Assembly: GCA_026120185.1 (NCBI GenBank)
Contig: JANUWF010002066.1
Location: 310,001-374,000, forward strand
Source of the DNA: Voacanga thouarsii
Lineage: Eukaryota > Streptophyta > Magnoliopsida > Gentianales > Apocynaceae
DNA length: 64,000 nucleotides
Direction: 5' to 3'
The translations under genes were made by a program, and so were the position numbers. Each line of letters starts with the position of its first letter. Within the stretch, counting starts at the first letter, position 1. Positions 1 through 11,898 of the stretch are shown one piece after another. A model generated the notes under the pieces. The model saw nothing but the letters and a program-made list of their open reading frames with translations, was not told the DNA's origin and ran no database searches.

Positions 1-310
1 ATTGGTGTTCGCACGAGATAATTTCAATAATTTTTTAATTTTTTTGTATTAAAAATTAATTCAGGTAAAAAAATATAATTCTAATATTTAAAAAATAAAA
101 AAAAATCAGATAACTCTGATAAATTTTTAAAAAAAAATCAATTTAAATACAATGATATTTAAAAAAAAAAAACCTTCAAATTTTTTGAGGGATGAAATGT
201 ATAAATATAGAATAATACTTTTGGAGTTTCAAAAAAGATGAAAAAATGAGAAATTAAAAATAATATAATTCTAGGAGGTTCAAAAAGACTAGTATAATGA
301 TTAGTTTAAT

Positions 311-595
311 GAATTCAAATAAATCAAAAGAATGTATTTTTTTTTAAGGAAATGTCAAAAGTATTTTAGATTCATTGATTATTTGAATTCAATTTAAATG
401 AATGTGTGTGTGTGTGTTTTTTTTTTAGGAAATGTCAAGATTACCTGGATTCAAAGAATCCAGTTAAATTGAAATAAAGGTAATGCAGCATTTATGAATT
501 AATTATTCAGATAAAGGTTAAGATTCAATGCATCCGAATACTTTTGACATTTCCTTAAAAAAAAAAAAATACATTCATTTGATTTATTTGAATTC
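311..595. mobile_element. Foldback MITE with long inverted repeats
   Basis: The arm at 311-364 begins GAATTCAAATAAATCAAA and contains AAGGAAATGTCAAAAGTAT. It is repeated in inverse complement at 538-595, which ends in TTTGATTTATTTGAATTC, with only a few differences and a slightly longer poly-A tract. The roughly 173 bp loop contains a third AGGAAATGTCAA copy next to a (TG)n run near 411-437. A short element made mostly of inverted repeats and without coding capacity is typical of a foldback MITE. I could not define a target-site duplication, so the superfamily is unassigned. Confidence 0.7.
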
Positions 596-1329
596 AGTGA
601 ACGAAGATAACTTTTACATTTTCTTTTAAAAAAAATAACTAGAGAAAAAACTCTTTTAAATTCAATAATTTCAATACTCAACAATCAATATCATCCAAGA
701 AAACAATACCACAACACTATTTACAAACACAAAAAAAGAAAAGAAACCATGAGATCAAATGGATTTCTTGCTTTTTTCACTTTTTTCTCAACTACCACTG
801 AAGCTTACGACATATAAATAAATAAATAAAAATCCACTTCTACCTCCATCTCCATCTAAAATAATCAATCTTTTCATCGAGACGTACACATGTGAGGGGG
901 AAAAAATAAAATAAAGAATAGTTTAATCAGCGATAAATGATTATTAACAATAGTTAATCACTTATATGTGTGAAACTTTGGTTAATTAGTATTAATTAAG
1001 CACAATGGAATCAAATAGTACCAAGAATTTTTTTTAGAATTCGTCGAGAAGATAAAGTAGTTGAATAATATTGCGTAGTAAAAAGTGATTTTTTTTTTTA
1101 ATCCTAACTCAGTTACCACCTGCCATAGTATCTTTTAAATGTTATTTAAGAGGATAAGGTTTGCTTCAACATGTACTTAGGAATATAGTTTATTGCAGTA
1201 TGGAAAAGGATTATTCTTGAAATTTGCGGAAAAGAGTAGAATTACAAAGACTTGTAGAAGAGCATAGAAGGAGGGTACTGATAGTAGATTCCAAAGGAAT
1301 AGTCAGCCTCTAAAGTTACTACACTTTCA

Positions 1330-1457
1330 TTTTTCAAAACTATTTAATATAAGGGTATAGCAGTAAAATTAACATTAATGACACTTTTACAATGTAACAG
1401 ATAAAAATGGATACCAAAATTTTTTATTTGTGACAGATAAATAGGGACGGAGGGATT
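1330..1457. mobile_element. Half of a Stowaway-like (Tc1/mariner) MITE
   Basis: The right end carries AATAGGGACGGAGGGATTA, the reverse complement of the CTCCCTCCGTCCC terminal repeat common in plant Stowaway/mariner elements. Upstream is the usual AT-rich body with an ACACTTTTAC-like subterminal word. No matching left terminal repeat was found, so this is probably a truncated copy. Its left boundary is approximate. Confidence 0.45.
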
Positions 1458-3582
1458 ATGATATTTTATATTAAATTTGAATTGTAATTTATATTAAACT
1501 TTACTTGTTTGTACTTAAATTTATATTAGGTTAATAAATCTACTAAATGAGCCATTCAAATTTGATTTAAATTTATTTTAGTTCAGTTCTATCGATTTTC
1601 ATTAAATTTCGATTCGATTTGATTTTGAAAAAAATAATAAAAATCGAATTTCAAAATCAAAACCGAATGAACACCCCAACCAATTGGATTGAATATTCTC
1701 ATGACTGTTTTATTTTTTTAATATAATTATAAAAAAAGAATATGATTCAAATTGATGATGTAATTAGATTGAGATTAATTTATTTAAATATAATAAAAAT
1801 TATTATGTGTGGAGTTAAGTAAGATTTAAAGTGAGGTTAATGAAAGAATATGATATGTTGTGAGTATATGATAAATTTCGAGAAATAAAAAAATATAATA
1901 CAATAATTTTTTAAATTAAGGTGAAATTTTAAATTGAAATGAATTTGAAAAAATCCTTAACCAATCAAAGTCTTAACATATTGTCATTTAATTATTAGTA
2001 TTCTAAAGTAATTAAAATAGTAATTTACTATATATTTGTTTTCTTTCATTTTAGTTTTCTCTATTTTTAATCGATTTTATCATTAATTTTTTTAAAAAAT
2101 AATTAACTCATTTAATTGCAAATAATGTATTTAGCATTTTTTTTGGGTCTAATGTTAGTAACTAATCACATCTTGTGTTCTTTTGTAAATGGTATCACTA
2201 TAATATTTCATATCAAATGATAAATTTTATTGTAATAAATCTTCTTTTAGAAAATTGAGAGTGACATAAAAAAAAGAATATTTTTTTTAATGAAAGAAAA
2301 TATCTTAATCAATTTCATTAATTATTAACATTGCGTAATCAAGTTTTGTTGATTGTAATGTTACACCTTTTGCTAGTATTATGAAACGGATCTCACTTCA
2401 TTTTTTCCTCCCATGTTTTTGTTTATTTAATACGATTATATAGACATAAAATATTTTCATGTTTATCAAAGGCTAAATCACTATCTAACTCTAACTCGTA
2501 TAAAACAAATATTGTGAATTATTTTTATTTTAATATAATATTAAATGAGAATATAAATCAAACTCATAATCTATACTTAACAAAATAATATATTGAATTA
2601 TGATATGTTTATTAACTTGTTTTCTTGACGCCTAAAAACACTCGTTTTCTTAAATCTTTAATTGAAAAGGAAAAAAGTTTAACTAAAACAAACTTTTCAA
2701 TCCAATTTAGTGAGAGTGAGCAGAATAGACCAGTTTTTAATACCTTTCATTATGCATTTGTTTGTTTTTCTTTTTTCTTGTTTGGGTTGTATTTCTCTCT
2801 TTCCTTAAGGATAGAGATGTATTTCATTTGTTTATTGATTGAATTTGAGTTCATATTCGAATTCGTTGATTATTGTTTGATAATATTCGATATCATTTAT
2901 GTTCAAGTTTAAAAAGCTCGATTAATGTTTAAATTTGTTTATTTTATATTTTTATTCTAAAAAATTATAAAAATTATAATTCAAAATTTTCTAAAAAAAT
3001 CAAATCCAAGCATTTTCAATTTTAATACATTATAATGACAAAAACAAAATAAAATCCAAATATTTTCAATACAGCATAACTACATAAAACAAACTTATAA
3101 AAAATTAAAATTAATTAATAATTATAAAATACCAAAAATCTCTCTTAAAGCAATTTATAAAACTCCATAAAAGTATCTTCAAACATTTCTTATCAATAGA
3201 AAATAAATATAAATAAATATAAGATAATTAATATAATATATTTTTAAAAATATATAATATATTTACAAATATATTTAAATTTGTTTATTTATTAATTAAA
3301 TCTAATATTTTATTCAAACTCAAATCGAATATTAACCAAAAGAATCTTATTCAAAGAGACAGAAATTTAAACAAACTTTTATTTACGAATGTTCAATTTA
3401 TGTATCTAATAAGAAAGAAATTGTGAGTATATCAATATTTTCAGGTTGGATTGAGCCCAACCAAACTTTATCTGGACTTTGACATGAAGCCTGTAAAATA
3501 GCAAGTCTTAGAGCCTTAATTGGCTCTAGATTGGACTTTAATAGCAGAAACCCTCATTTGTTTCTCTTTCTCCAATCCCAAA

Positions 3583-3906
3583 ATGCCTTCTCTCTCCTCG
3601 CCTTCTTCGCCTCCACAACAATCACTTGACGCCTTCGACAATGGTGGGGTCGCCGCAGAGCTCCGTCTCCAAGGTGCTGAGGAGCACTTAAGAGAAGCCA
3701 TAGAGGAGCTTCAAAGGCGTCAGCGCAGGTCAAGTGGCTTCTATCTGCCCTATGACCATGCTGACGAGTCGTGCGTCGCTAACGCTATTGGCAACCTCTG
3801 CCAAAGCTTTCTTCTCTCTTACGGTATTTGTGTTGGCATAGGAATCCTCTTCTGTGCCTTCAAGCTAGATCGCTGTCAGTCTTATTCCTCCCTCCTTGAT
3901 CTAAAG
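3583..3906 (+). pseudogene. First exon of a TMEM135/Tim17-like membrane-protein gene (fragment)
   Basis: From the ATG at 3583 the frame runs 108 codons to AAG at 3906 followed by a GT donor. It then reads into non-homologous sequence and stops at 4017. The N-terminus is Ser/Pro-rich, followed by a charged helix (about residues 25-45, GAEEHLREAIEELQRRQRRS) and a hydrophobic segment beginning ANAIGNLCQSFLLSYGI. From memory this resembles the start of plant proteins annotated TMEM135-like or Tim17/22/23-like (Arabidopsis At1g34630 type), which are several hundred residues long. No later exon was found downstream or beyond the transposon block. Three positions where I recall Arg in relatives read Cys (TGT), as expected from CpG decay. 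An upstream in-frame ATG at 3520 exists, but 3583 fits the family better. I infer an exon-1 relic. A live gene with distant exons cannot be excluded. Confidence 0.5.
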
Positions 3907-4017
3907 GTTTGGGCTCTCGTTCTTCAAACTACATGGTTATATAAATTGGTTCTACATGTAGCATGCATACGAAAAGAGACACAAAATTGCATGTTATGTA
4001 TATGTACTTGTACTTAG

Positions 4018-4650
4018 GTGGAGGCGGAGAATTCTGTGATGGGTGTTGATAAGGGAGACATATATGCACAAAAGGTTGTGTTTTGATTCTGTGTGTTTGG
4101 TAGGTTGATATGTGTTTTTGTTCATTGGGGCATGAATCTGTCGGAGCCTTGCCAATGTTAGTCAAGGAATGATTTTGATTGGAGGGTTTTTAAGTTCTGC
4201 AGATATGCAATGGATGTGAATGTGGAAAGAGCAGAAGATGTCATGTACAGACGCACGACATGAGATGTGTCTTCTGCAATGTATATCCCTGCACATTGGA
4301 GAGAACTATTTAACAACGATAGAAAATCTAAAAGAAGAGAATTGAAATGAATAAAACATATATTGTGCAATGTATATAATAACAAGAGAGCAAATCAAAG
4401 AGTTTATATAGATTGAATAAACCTCTGCAAATAAATGGAATATATCTTGTGCAATGTATACATATAAATAAATATTTAAGATGACTATTTAATAACTCGG
4501 GGAGCAAATCGAAGGGGTTAACTTCTGAAATGCAGATAACTTGTGATAGCAGATGAATTTGAGAAATACAGTGCCACATGTCACCTTCACAACTTTAGTT
4601 TAATAACTTGAGCTGTTATTAGGTGTCATAATAGGAAGCTTCCGCAACTG

Positions 4651-4684
<34 letters not shown>

Positions 4685-4869
4685 CATATTGTAATAAAAA
4701 AAAACAAATATTTGAATGTTATTTATACTTCAGTCAATTCTTCCATTCTTCTCCACACGCGGAGAAAAGAAATAGAGAGAAAAGAAGGATCATTTTATGT
4801 CTTCTTTTATCTTATCTTCTCTTCTTCATTTAAAATTTTCAAATGAGAGAAATGATTCCCTCGTCTTCC
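4018..4869. other. Noncoding DNA with an (AT)n run
   Basis: The sequence downstream of the exon fragment has no recognisable exon. It contains a perfect (AT)15 microsatellite at about 4652-4681. The short minus-strand open frames at 4158-4579 are low-complexity and unsupported. Confidence 0.5.
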
Positions 4870-5545
4870 TAAATCTTTTCTTTTCTCTCCAAACCTCTCC
4901 ATTCAAACCATTCCCAAAAGGGAAAAGGAACTAGAAGACAAAAAGGCCAAAAAAAAAAAAAAAAAAGAAGGCAAAGAGAGAAGGGGAAAAAGTCAGCAAG
5001 TAGGGAGGAAGGGTACACAGGTGTGGGAGGGTAGCGGAAATGTGTGTGTAGGGGTGAGGGAAGGGCATCGGAGCTATAGCGTGAGATGTTGCGAGTAGGA
5101 TAGATGGGTCTCGGAGTGTGCATGAGCAAGCAAGAAGGGCAATGGAAGTGCATGTGTAAGGGTGGAATGAAAGACATTGATGTTGTAAGGGCAAGGGCGA
5201 GGAGTGTGTGGAAAAGAGAATGGATTGCTTCAATTGCCTTGTGACCAACAAAATTTTGGGAAAGAAATAGAGGGAGAGGGAAAGAAATGGAAGACATAAA
5301 AGCAAATAGAGCAAAAAGACGAAGGCATTAGGCAAGGGGGAGGGCACGCTGTGTGTAGGGGTATAGGAGAAGGCAATAGAAGTCTGTGTGTAGGGGCGAG
5401 GGGAAAGGAATTTGGGCTACGACAGTGAGGAAAGGGCAACTACAGTATTTTAGGGATGGGAAAGGGTTGTTCATTGATCTCAAAGAAGAAGGTGGAGAAA
5501 TGAGAAGGGTAAGGTGGGAAGAGGGGGGGGGAAGCGTTTAATTTT
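4870..5545. repeat. Purine-rich degenerate repeat tract
   Basis: The + strand is strongly purine-rich, with a 19-base A run near 4951. Loosely recurring phrases of the form GTGTGTAGGGGTGAGGG, AAGGGCATCGG and GGAAAGAAATAG occur at about 5041, 5156, 5352 and 5390. The long minus-strand open frames here (for example 4869-5297) are Pro/Ser/Leu/Phe low-complexity readings of this tract and are not genes. The tract ends with a G10 run at about 5523-5532, just before the segment duplicated at both sides of Copia-A. Confidence 0.5.
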
Positions 5546-5551
5546 TTCCTC

Positions 5552-5636
5552 TTATTTTTACTATTTTGTCCTTAAAGATTCCGTCATGTATCAAACACAT
5601 AACTTCTTTCGCCAGTAGAAGTTTTTAATTTCTTCT
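5552..5636. repeat. Left copy of a ~85-bp duplication flanking Copia-A
   Basis: This segment (containing TATCAAACACATAACTTCTT and then CCAGTAGAAG) is repeated at 21177-21262, immediately beyond the 3' LTR of Copia-A. The two copies differ at roughly one position in eight. They are far longer than the 5-bp target duplication expected for a Copia insertion. Confidence 0.75.
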
Positions 5637-5644
5637 GTCGGTAA

Positions 5645-5869
5645 TTATTAATTTTATGTATTAAATAAAATCGTATTTATTAGATTCATTTTTTATATTT
5701 TAAATTGATATATGTTACCCTTTATAAATAGACACCTTATATAAATGAACATAATATGAGTTTGAATCAATTCTAAGTGATTCTCTTATTTATCTACTTC
5801 CTATAATTTTTTTACTTTACAATTTTCTTAGAAGTTTATTTCATGAATTTATTTTTAATCAAATTTATA
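5645..5869 (+). repeat. Copia-A 5' LTR (3' portion only)
   Basis: It aligns with the last ~235 bp of the 3' LTR at 20808-21170, sharing TTATATAAATGAAC, a GAATCAATTxTAAGxGATTCT block and the terminal ATCAAATTxxxA. The LTR start (TGTTATGGAATC in the 3' copy) is missing. A degraded tRNA-Met-type primer site (TTAGTGTAAGAC, compare TTGGTATCAGAG) may follow at 5878. Confidence 0.7.
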
Positions 5870-6037
5870 ATACATTATTAGTGTAAGACTCTACTGAAAT
5901 TATTGTACTAAAATTTACAATTAAGTCGATACTATTGAAGTTACTATACTGAAGTTTATAATCATCCGGTCTGATTTTTTTATCTTATAAGTAACAAGAA
6001 GAAATGTACTTTTTTAATTTAATTTTGTATTAGTACG

Positions 6038-6984
6038 ATGAATCTCGCAAAAAAAATTGAATTTGCAACTCTTGATATTATCAAAAAAATTATTTATCTT
6101 AAACATTAGATGCTGAAATGTTTAATTGCAATGAGTTTGAAATATCTTACTGTGAGAAATTCACTTATTTTGTGAAATAATTTAAAAGAAATATTTGATC
6201 ATTAGAAGATGGTAGTCTTTCCCAAAATATAATATGACTAGATGCACTTATGATTGCAAGATTTAAATCTGTTGGTGAATATAATTCTACTATGTTTCAG
6301 TTAAAGTTGTATGGAGAAAATATTACTAAAAAAAATATGTTAAAGAAAAAATTTTCTACTTTTCATGCCTCAAATGTGTTGCTCAATAGTAATATTGAGA
6401 AATGGATTCAAAAAATATACCAAATTGATATATTGTCTCCTCGTAGTTAAGTAAAATAAATAATTACTAATGAAAAATCATGAAATTCGATCAACAGGCT
6501 TTACACTATTTTTAAAAGTGAATGCTGTTAGAATTCATAATTTTGGCCTCAAAAGAGGTCGTAATCGTGGCTATAGCTGTGGACATGTATGCGGTTGTGA
6601 TAAAAATATTCATTACAATCACAGTGGTCAAAATAAAGATACGAAAAATAATGATAACCACTATAAATGGAAAAAATATAATGAGAAAGGAAAAGAAAAT
6701 GATATGGTTTTGGCAAGTTATAAAGATAAATATTGTCAGTGTGGTATGAAAGGTTATTAGTTCTATACTTGTCGTACAACAAAATATCTTGTTAATCTTT
6801 ATCAAGTATCTATTGAAAAAAAGACAAAAATATTGAAGCAAACTTTACATTACAACATGCAATTCATGATGATGATGTATCAGTAAATGTTGAAGATGTT
6901 AATTTAACCCATTTGGATGTGTCTGCTTTCTTTGAGCATTGAGATGTAAGAATTGATTATTTGATTAGTCATTGTAGTGTCTAA
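6038..6984 (+). pseudogene. Copia-A gag (CCHC-type), decayed
   Basis: A gag-like frame starts at ATG 6038 (MNLAKKIEFATLDI) and continues in broken pieces to a stop at 6982-6984. Recognisable blocks in order are a YLSW-type N-terminal region (corrupt), FKSVGEYNSTMFQLKLYGEN (6262-6321 region), FSTFHASNVLL, MKNHEIRSTG, an Arg/Gly-rich stretch from 6540, and a zinc knuckle at 6733-6775 reading CQCGMKGY then a stop. The His of CCHC has become Tyr. The C-terminal LTHLDVSAFFEH block is at about 6903-6945. This is the nucleocapsid and particle-forming protein of the element, inactivated by many stops and frameshifts. The two longest open pieces are 6250-6450 and 6470-6760. Confidence 0.8.
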
Positions 6985-7084
6985 AAGAATTAAAATTTCA
7001 CTTTTAATAATATTTTATTTTATATAATATATTATTGTAATAGTAATTAGTATTTAAAACTTTTATTATTCAGTTTAAGCATTT

Positions 7085-7184
7085 AAATTTATAAATATTT
7101 TATCATGATCAGATGGTTATTGTTACATTTACTATATTCAAAAGTAGTATTGAAGATATATGTCTAATTGATAGGGGTACAATA
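7085..7184 (+). pseudogene. Copia-A protease, left half
   Basis: The reading SSIEDICLIDRGT at about 7144-7182 matches the start of the aspartic protease motif (D-[ST]-[GA]) of the same Copia family, with Ser changed to Arg. The reading frame is cut by an LTR inserted after CAATA (7180-7184). The motif resumes at 11899 with the YTILK-type continuation. Confidence 0.65.
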
Positions 7185-7778
7185 TGTTGGAAATTATGCT
7201 CAAAAAAGACTGTATAATTTGACAAAGATATTTATAATTACAATAAATAGTGATTTTTTTATAAGTTTGTTTCCACATTTTCATACATAAAGGTTTAAAT
7301 ATATTAATAATGATCTATGTATTGGGTTGTGCTTCGTAGTAAGGTATAAATTATGAGTACTTAATATACATGCAAAAGTATTCTTGTTCGGTTGATGAAA
7401 TTGGTCATTCAATCAAATTAAGATCATTACGCTATGATTTGTATTAAAGAATGATTTATTTTTAATCAGTAAGGAGTTATCTCACAACATAAATGTAAAC
7501 GTATTTTGAAATACGTAGAATTTGACTTGTAATAGTTGTATTTATTAAAGTACTAAAAGAATAGAGATTAGACCATTACTAGCATAATATGAATGAATAT
7601 AATATAATTTGAATATGAGTTAGTAGTCTGGTGAACCTAAGGTATATGCTTTGATATATGATAGGTGAGATTTTCATTATGAAAACAGTAAGCATGTATG
7701 TTGGGCATGCATCTTTAGATAATCAAGATAGACATATATAATAGAGCTTTTATGCCTTTTGTTTGTGAAAGGATTAAT

Positions 7779-10700
7779 TGTAATACTCCATATTTTTATG
7801 CGTTGTGGGATTGTAACTTTATGGCATATCACCCCGTCTGATTGGTCAGATAAAGGGTCTTTATAACAAATTTCACTCAATAGGTTGCAGAAATTTTTTC
7901 AAAATTACTTTATTGAATATAGAAAAGTACATAGAATCTGACTTCTGATACATATACTCAAGGGTATAATTGATCTAAGATGTAGCATGAGCTTCTAGGA
8001 GTCTATCGCATTTCTGTTTCGCCCCTAATTCTAAATTTTTTAAAAGAGATAACACACGCGTGACCGTAAGGCTCAGCGAGTCTCATATGTGCTAGTGTTT
8101 TCAACTAAAAATAACTTATAAAGAGTAATCTCTAACATAAATAAGCTAATTCAAAAATTCTCATGTGAAAACATTCTAAAACAAGTATTTAAGGATTTTG
8201 AGTGAAAACATTGATTCAAGTACTCAAAAATTCTACTATAAGATATTCTGATTCAAATATTTGAGTATTCAAGTATTCAAGCATAGTCAGTACTTACGTC
8301 GAGCATTCAAGTCAGTGCTTACGCCAAGTAGTCAAATTAGTGCTTATGCCAAGTAATATACTTATGCCAAGTATTGTGCTTACGCCAAGTATTTAAATAT
8401 TCAATCATTGTCAGTCATATATTGGATTCAAGGATTAACATGTTAAAGAATTCAAGATTCATGATATTCTCAAAATTCCAAGATTCATAATGTTTATCGT
8501 ATTTCCAAATCCATGTAAAAAACTTGCACTTGAGTATACCAGAAAAGCAATTTCCATATCAGGAAAATACACTTTACCAAAACTAGGATTTGAAAATCAA
8601 AAAGATTGCACGAGATATTTTATATTCAAGATGTTTAAGAAATCGAGTAATTGATAATACTTTCAAACTCAAGTGTAACATCCATCTCATAATATATCAG
8701 GAAAGCATTAACTATATCAGAAAAGCACGTGATCATTTTAGAAAAACACTTAACTAAATGGAATTTAAAAGACTTGAGACTCACCTCATGTCCTAGCTAT
8801 TGCATAGTACGGTATTCATAATCGTTAAACCTTTGCGAGACCCTTAACATAAATAACCTACATTGGTCATCATTTCACACTTCCTTTAATATTATAGAAT
8901 TCACAATCAATACATTTTCATTACTCATTTCCTCGAACATATTTTCAGGGCTTTCACATGAATCCTTAATCTTTCATACATTTAATAGCTCACATGAAAT
9001 AAACTCATAATTTTACTTTCTCTAAGCAAAATTCTGCATTTTTTTTCTCACTTGGTATACCTTAGTATTTTTGTCATAATTTTTAATTCACAAGTTTGAT
9101 TGATGCCAAACTAGTTTCAAAATATCCTCAAGACATTCCTTGATGATTTTCAACTCATGAACCACTGATTTCCATTCTCACTTCATTCAATTTTACTTGC
9201 AACATCTTAGTTTCTCAATCCCATCACAGTTTTGGCAGCTTGTGGTATTTTTATCATAACTTTTTATTCACAACTCCAAATCATGTAAAAGTAGTCCAAA
9301 AATAATCCTAAGACATTTAGCTACAAGTTTCAGGTCAAAGTATTCCAAAAAAACCTGCTATATTGTTCAGTTTATTACTTCTTCAAAGCAGAATGAAATT
9401 CTTCCAACACAGAATTTTTGTTTTATTCCTTTCCTTCACTTAAACCATTTTCTTTTCTTTCCTAAACAATATATATGTCATTTAATCATTGCAATCCTTT
9501 GTTTATCATCTAAACATCACATAATCCTTCTTAATTTCAGTCATGAACAAATAGTAACTTTCATGTTTAAACAACAATAAAACCAACAGCTTTGAATAAT
9601 AACAACAATATTCCATTTTCTTCAACAATTAAGTTATTTTTTCTTTCCATTTCTTACACCTTTTTATGTAGCCATAAACTATAAATTAAACAGCCATCAA
9701 TACTTTTATATACCATTTAAAACATAGCACATATCCTCTCAAAGCTGCCGGCATACACAACACACAAACACTTCAAAACATGGCTAAACTCCAAAGAAAA
9801 GCCATAATTTTCATGAATTTCTCAATAAAATTTCATATAAAAACAATTCTTATTCTTCATACTTCAACTTTAATTCATAAAACATAAACTTTTACCTTAT
9901 TTGTTGATTGCTCTAGGCTAAAAATGCTCCAAATTACTTCCTTTTTCTCTTCTTGGAATGTTTTCTCTCTCTTTTTCCTTTTTCTCTCGACTTTCTCTAG
10001 TTTTTCTCCCTTTTCTTTCCTTTCTTCCCCTTCTCTCTTCCTCTTTCCTTATGAACGAAAATTGGCTGTTTTGTAGCCTTTCCCATCATTATTCTTGTGG
10101 TTAAACATTCGTTAATGATATTGTGGGCTACTATGGGCTAAGTGTTGATGTGTAATTTTATCATTTGCTATTCTTTTTCTTTCTTATCTCTTAAAGCTTA
10201 TTTGATAAGCTTTATATAATATAAAATGTGCATGGTTTTTCATGTAACCAACCACCCTTTGGCACTTGTTTTCATTGTCCAATCATAATACACCACTTGT
10301 TTCAATTTCGACCGCACTACACAATTTCCTCAGGAAAAAACTGTAATTTCGGTTAGTATTGAAAAAGCTTTTTATTCCACCGATAGAATCTAAGAATTTT
10401 ACTGAACTCAATAGTGGGAATCATAATTCTCAATTCTTTCTCAATTCTTCCCAATTTGCAGTTAAAATTCTGATCTCAGTCAAAATTACAATAATACCCC
10501 TAAAAACTCAAATTATACAACAAATGTTCGTCTCATCGCATTGATCAATTTTTGTTCTAAGTTTATACCCAAATTCTCATTCTATACAAAGTAGTCGTTA
10601 ATTGAAATATAAAAGTAAGGGTAAAGCAATATCAAAATTCCATCTGGTTCCTTGAATATTTTTATTGCACCAAAACGTTCATCTCGTTATATTGATCATT

Positions 10701-10780
10701 TTTTGTTCTGGCCATTCATACAAATTCTTATCCTATACATAGTAGTAGCATATTAAAGCTCAAAAGTGATGATTATTACA
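7779..10780 (+). mobile_element. Gypsy-like solo LTR, 3.0 kb
   Basis: It starts TGTAATACTCCATATTTTT and ends GATGATTATTACA, with near-identical 5-bp flanks TTAAT (7774-7778) and CTAAT (10781-10785). TGTAAxAC...TTACA ends and a ~3 kb length fit chromovirus (Tekay/Del-like) LTRs. A GACCGTAAGGCTCAGCGAG phrase at about 8063 also looks LTR-like. No open frame within it has protein-family resemblance. The lineage assignment is tentative. Confidence 0.55.
8283..8395 (+). repeat. Short tandem subrepeats in the Gypsy-like LTR
   Basis: About five imperfect copies of GTGCTTACGCCAAGTA follow one another (variants ACTTACGTCGAGCA, GTGCTTATGCCAAGTA, ATACTTATGCCAAGTA). Spacing is roughly 20-27 bp. Such arrays are common in long Gypsy LTRs. 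Confidence 0.65.
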
Positions 10781-11898
10781 CTAATCACCCCCTTGTAATA
10801 GTTTAGAATAATCTGTATAAAATTTAAGGCCCAATATTATGACTATTGTAATGTTATAAGGGTAATTTTCTTAGACATGCGATTATATTCTTGGAAGTAA
10901 TAGATTATTAGATAAGATGTCAAAGGATGGTCATTAAGAAATGTAATGGTACACATATGTTTTATCTAAATGATGGGTTTTATATGGAGGGATATTTATT
11001 ATTACACCTGCATTCAAAGATGTTAGTATCGCAGTTTTATTCTTAGGATTAATATATCTTTATATGATGATCAATAAAGATATCTAAAATGAATAAATGT
11101 GGCTATGTATTAGTAAGAGCATTTTGATCATTTTAATAGTCGATAGTAATATATCTTTTGGTCTCCAAAGTAGCTTGAGAAAGCATAATAACTATTTTAG
11201 TCGTTATACAAATTATTGAATGTTTTAGAAAATAGAGAGAAATTATTTTATTCTAGAAAATCCATAGTAATGCATAGATTAGAATAATTAATTAATTTTA
11301 TAAAGTGTTAGGTTATAAATTTATTGTTTTGAATTTTAATTTATTAAAAGGCTCAAATAAAACAATGAATTATTTGATTATGAATTTATTTTTTTGAGTT
11401 TTTATTTCATAAAAAAATAAAAATGGCTCAAATAAAATGATAAACTCGATGAAATGGGACAAAACTCTAACCTATGATGGACTCGAGTTTGGTCGACCAT
11501 AAGGTTCATAAAACCCCTAAGGAGGCCGGTTAAAAGGGCTGATAAAAACTCTAGAGCTGCCAGTCCCATGCTCTCTCTTTGATTTCTTTTTTCTTCGTCA
11601 AACAAACATCCTAACTATTTTCACCAGGAAATAATTTGTAACATTGAAAGAATATTTTGGAAGGTTAAAAGAAGAGAGTTTTGATGTTTCATGCACAGGA
11701 GTTGAAGGTTGGCGGGTCTTCCTATTAATAATATTTTGAAAAACAAGGTTTAGTCAAACTCTGAGTAACCTACAATTCAGCAAAATCTAATACTACTCTT
11801 GATTTCTTCTAATTTAAAGAATAAAAGCAAGTATATTCTCCTAATCTCTGATAATTTTTAACGTTTATTCAGCTACTTTCAATATATTTGATCCAACA

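Larger units (their letters stand above)
1..3519. other. AT-rich intergenic DNA with MITE remnants
   Basis: No coding region is supportable here. The stretch holds the foldback MITE at 311-595 and the Stowaway-like half at about 1330-1457, both listed separately. At 1540-1680 there is a transposon-tip-like sequence rich in the words TCGATT and AATCGAA that ends in GAACACCCCAACC. At about 2835-3400 two weakly complementary TTCGAATTC/ATTCAAACTCAAAT-type blocks look like ends of an old nonautonomous DNA transposon. A 95-codon open frame at 2625-2912 has low-complexity composition and no family resemblance, so I treat it as chance. Confidence 0.6.
7185..11898 (+). mobile_element. Angela/BARE-like solo LTR inside Copia-A
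   Basis: It begins TGTTGGAAATTATGCTC, the classic Angela/Tork-type LTR start, and ends in GATCCAACA. It is flanked by perfect 5-bp direct repeats CAATA (7180-7184 and 11899-11903). Without the nested 3.0 kb insert (7779-10780) it is about 1.7 kb, a normal length for a single LTR of this lineage. No internal coding region is present, so I read it as a solo LTR left by LTR-LTR recombination. The reading of Copia-A protease resumes directly after it. Confidence 0.75.

Noticed and set aside
1540..1680. Transposon terminus ending GAACACCCC
   Set aside because: Only one end is visible, and the partner and target duplication could not be found, so it is mentioned only as a remnant.
2625..2912. 95-codon open frame
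   Set aside because: Phe/Ile/Glu-rich low-complexity reading of AT-rich DNA with transposon-tip-like sequence. No homology recognised and no start context.
4869..5439. Overlapping minus-strand open frames of 69-142 codons
   Set aside because: They are Pro/Ser/Leu/Phe readings of a purine-rich degenerate repeat in two frames at once, the mark of composition rather than coding.
8281..8400. CRISPR-like spaced repeats
   Set aside because: The units are imperfect, with 20-27 bp spacing and no unique spacers. They lie in a plant LTR, so they are ordinary subrepeats.
11402..11605. 67-codon minus-strand open frame
   Set aside because: It lies inside a solo LTR, has no family resemblance, and is isolated.
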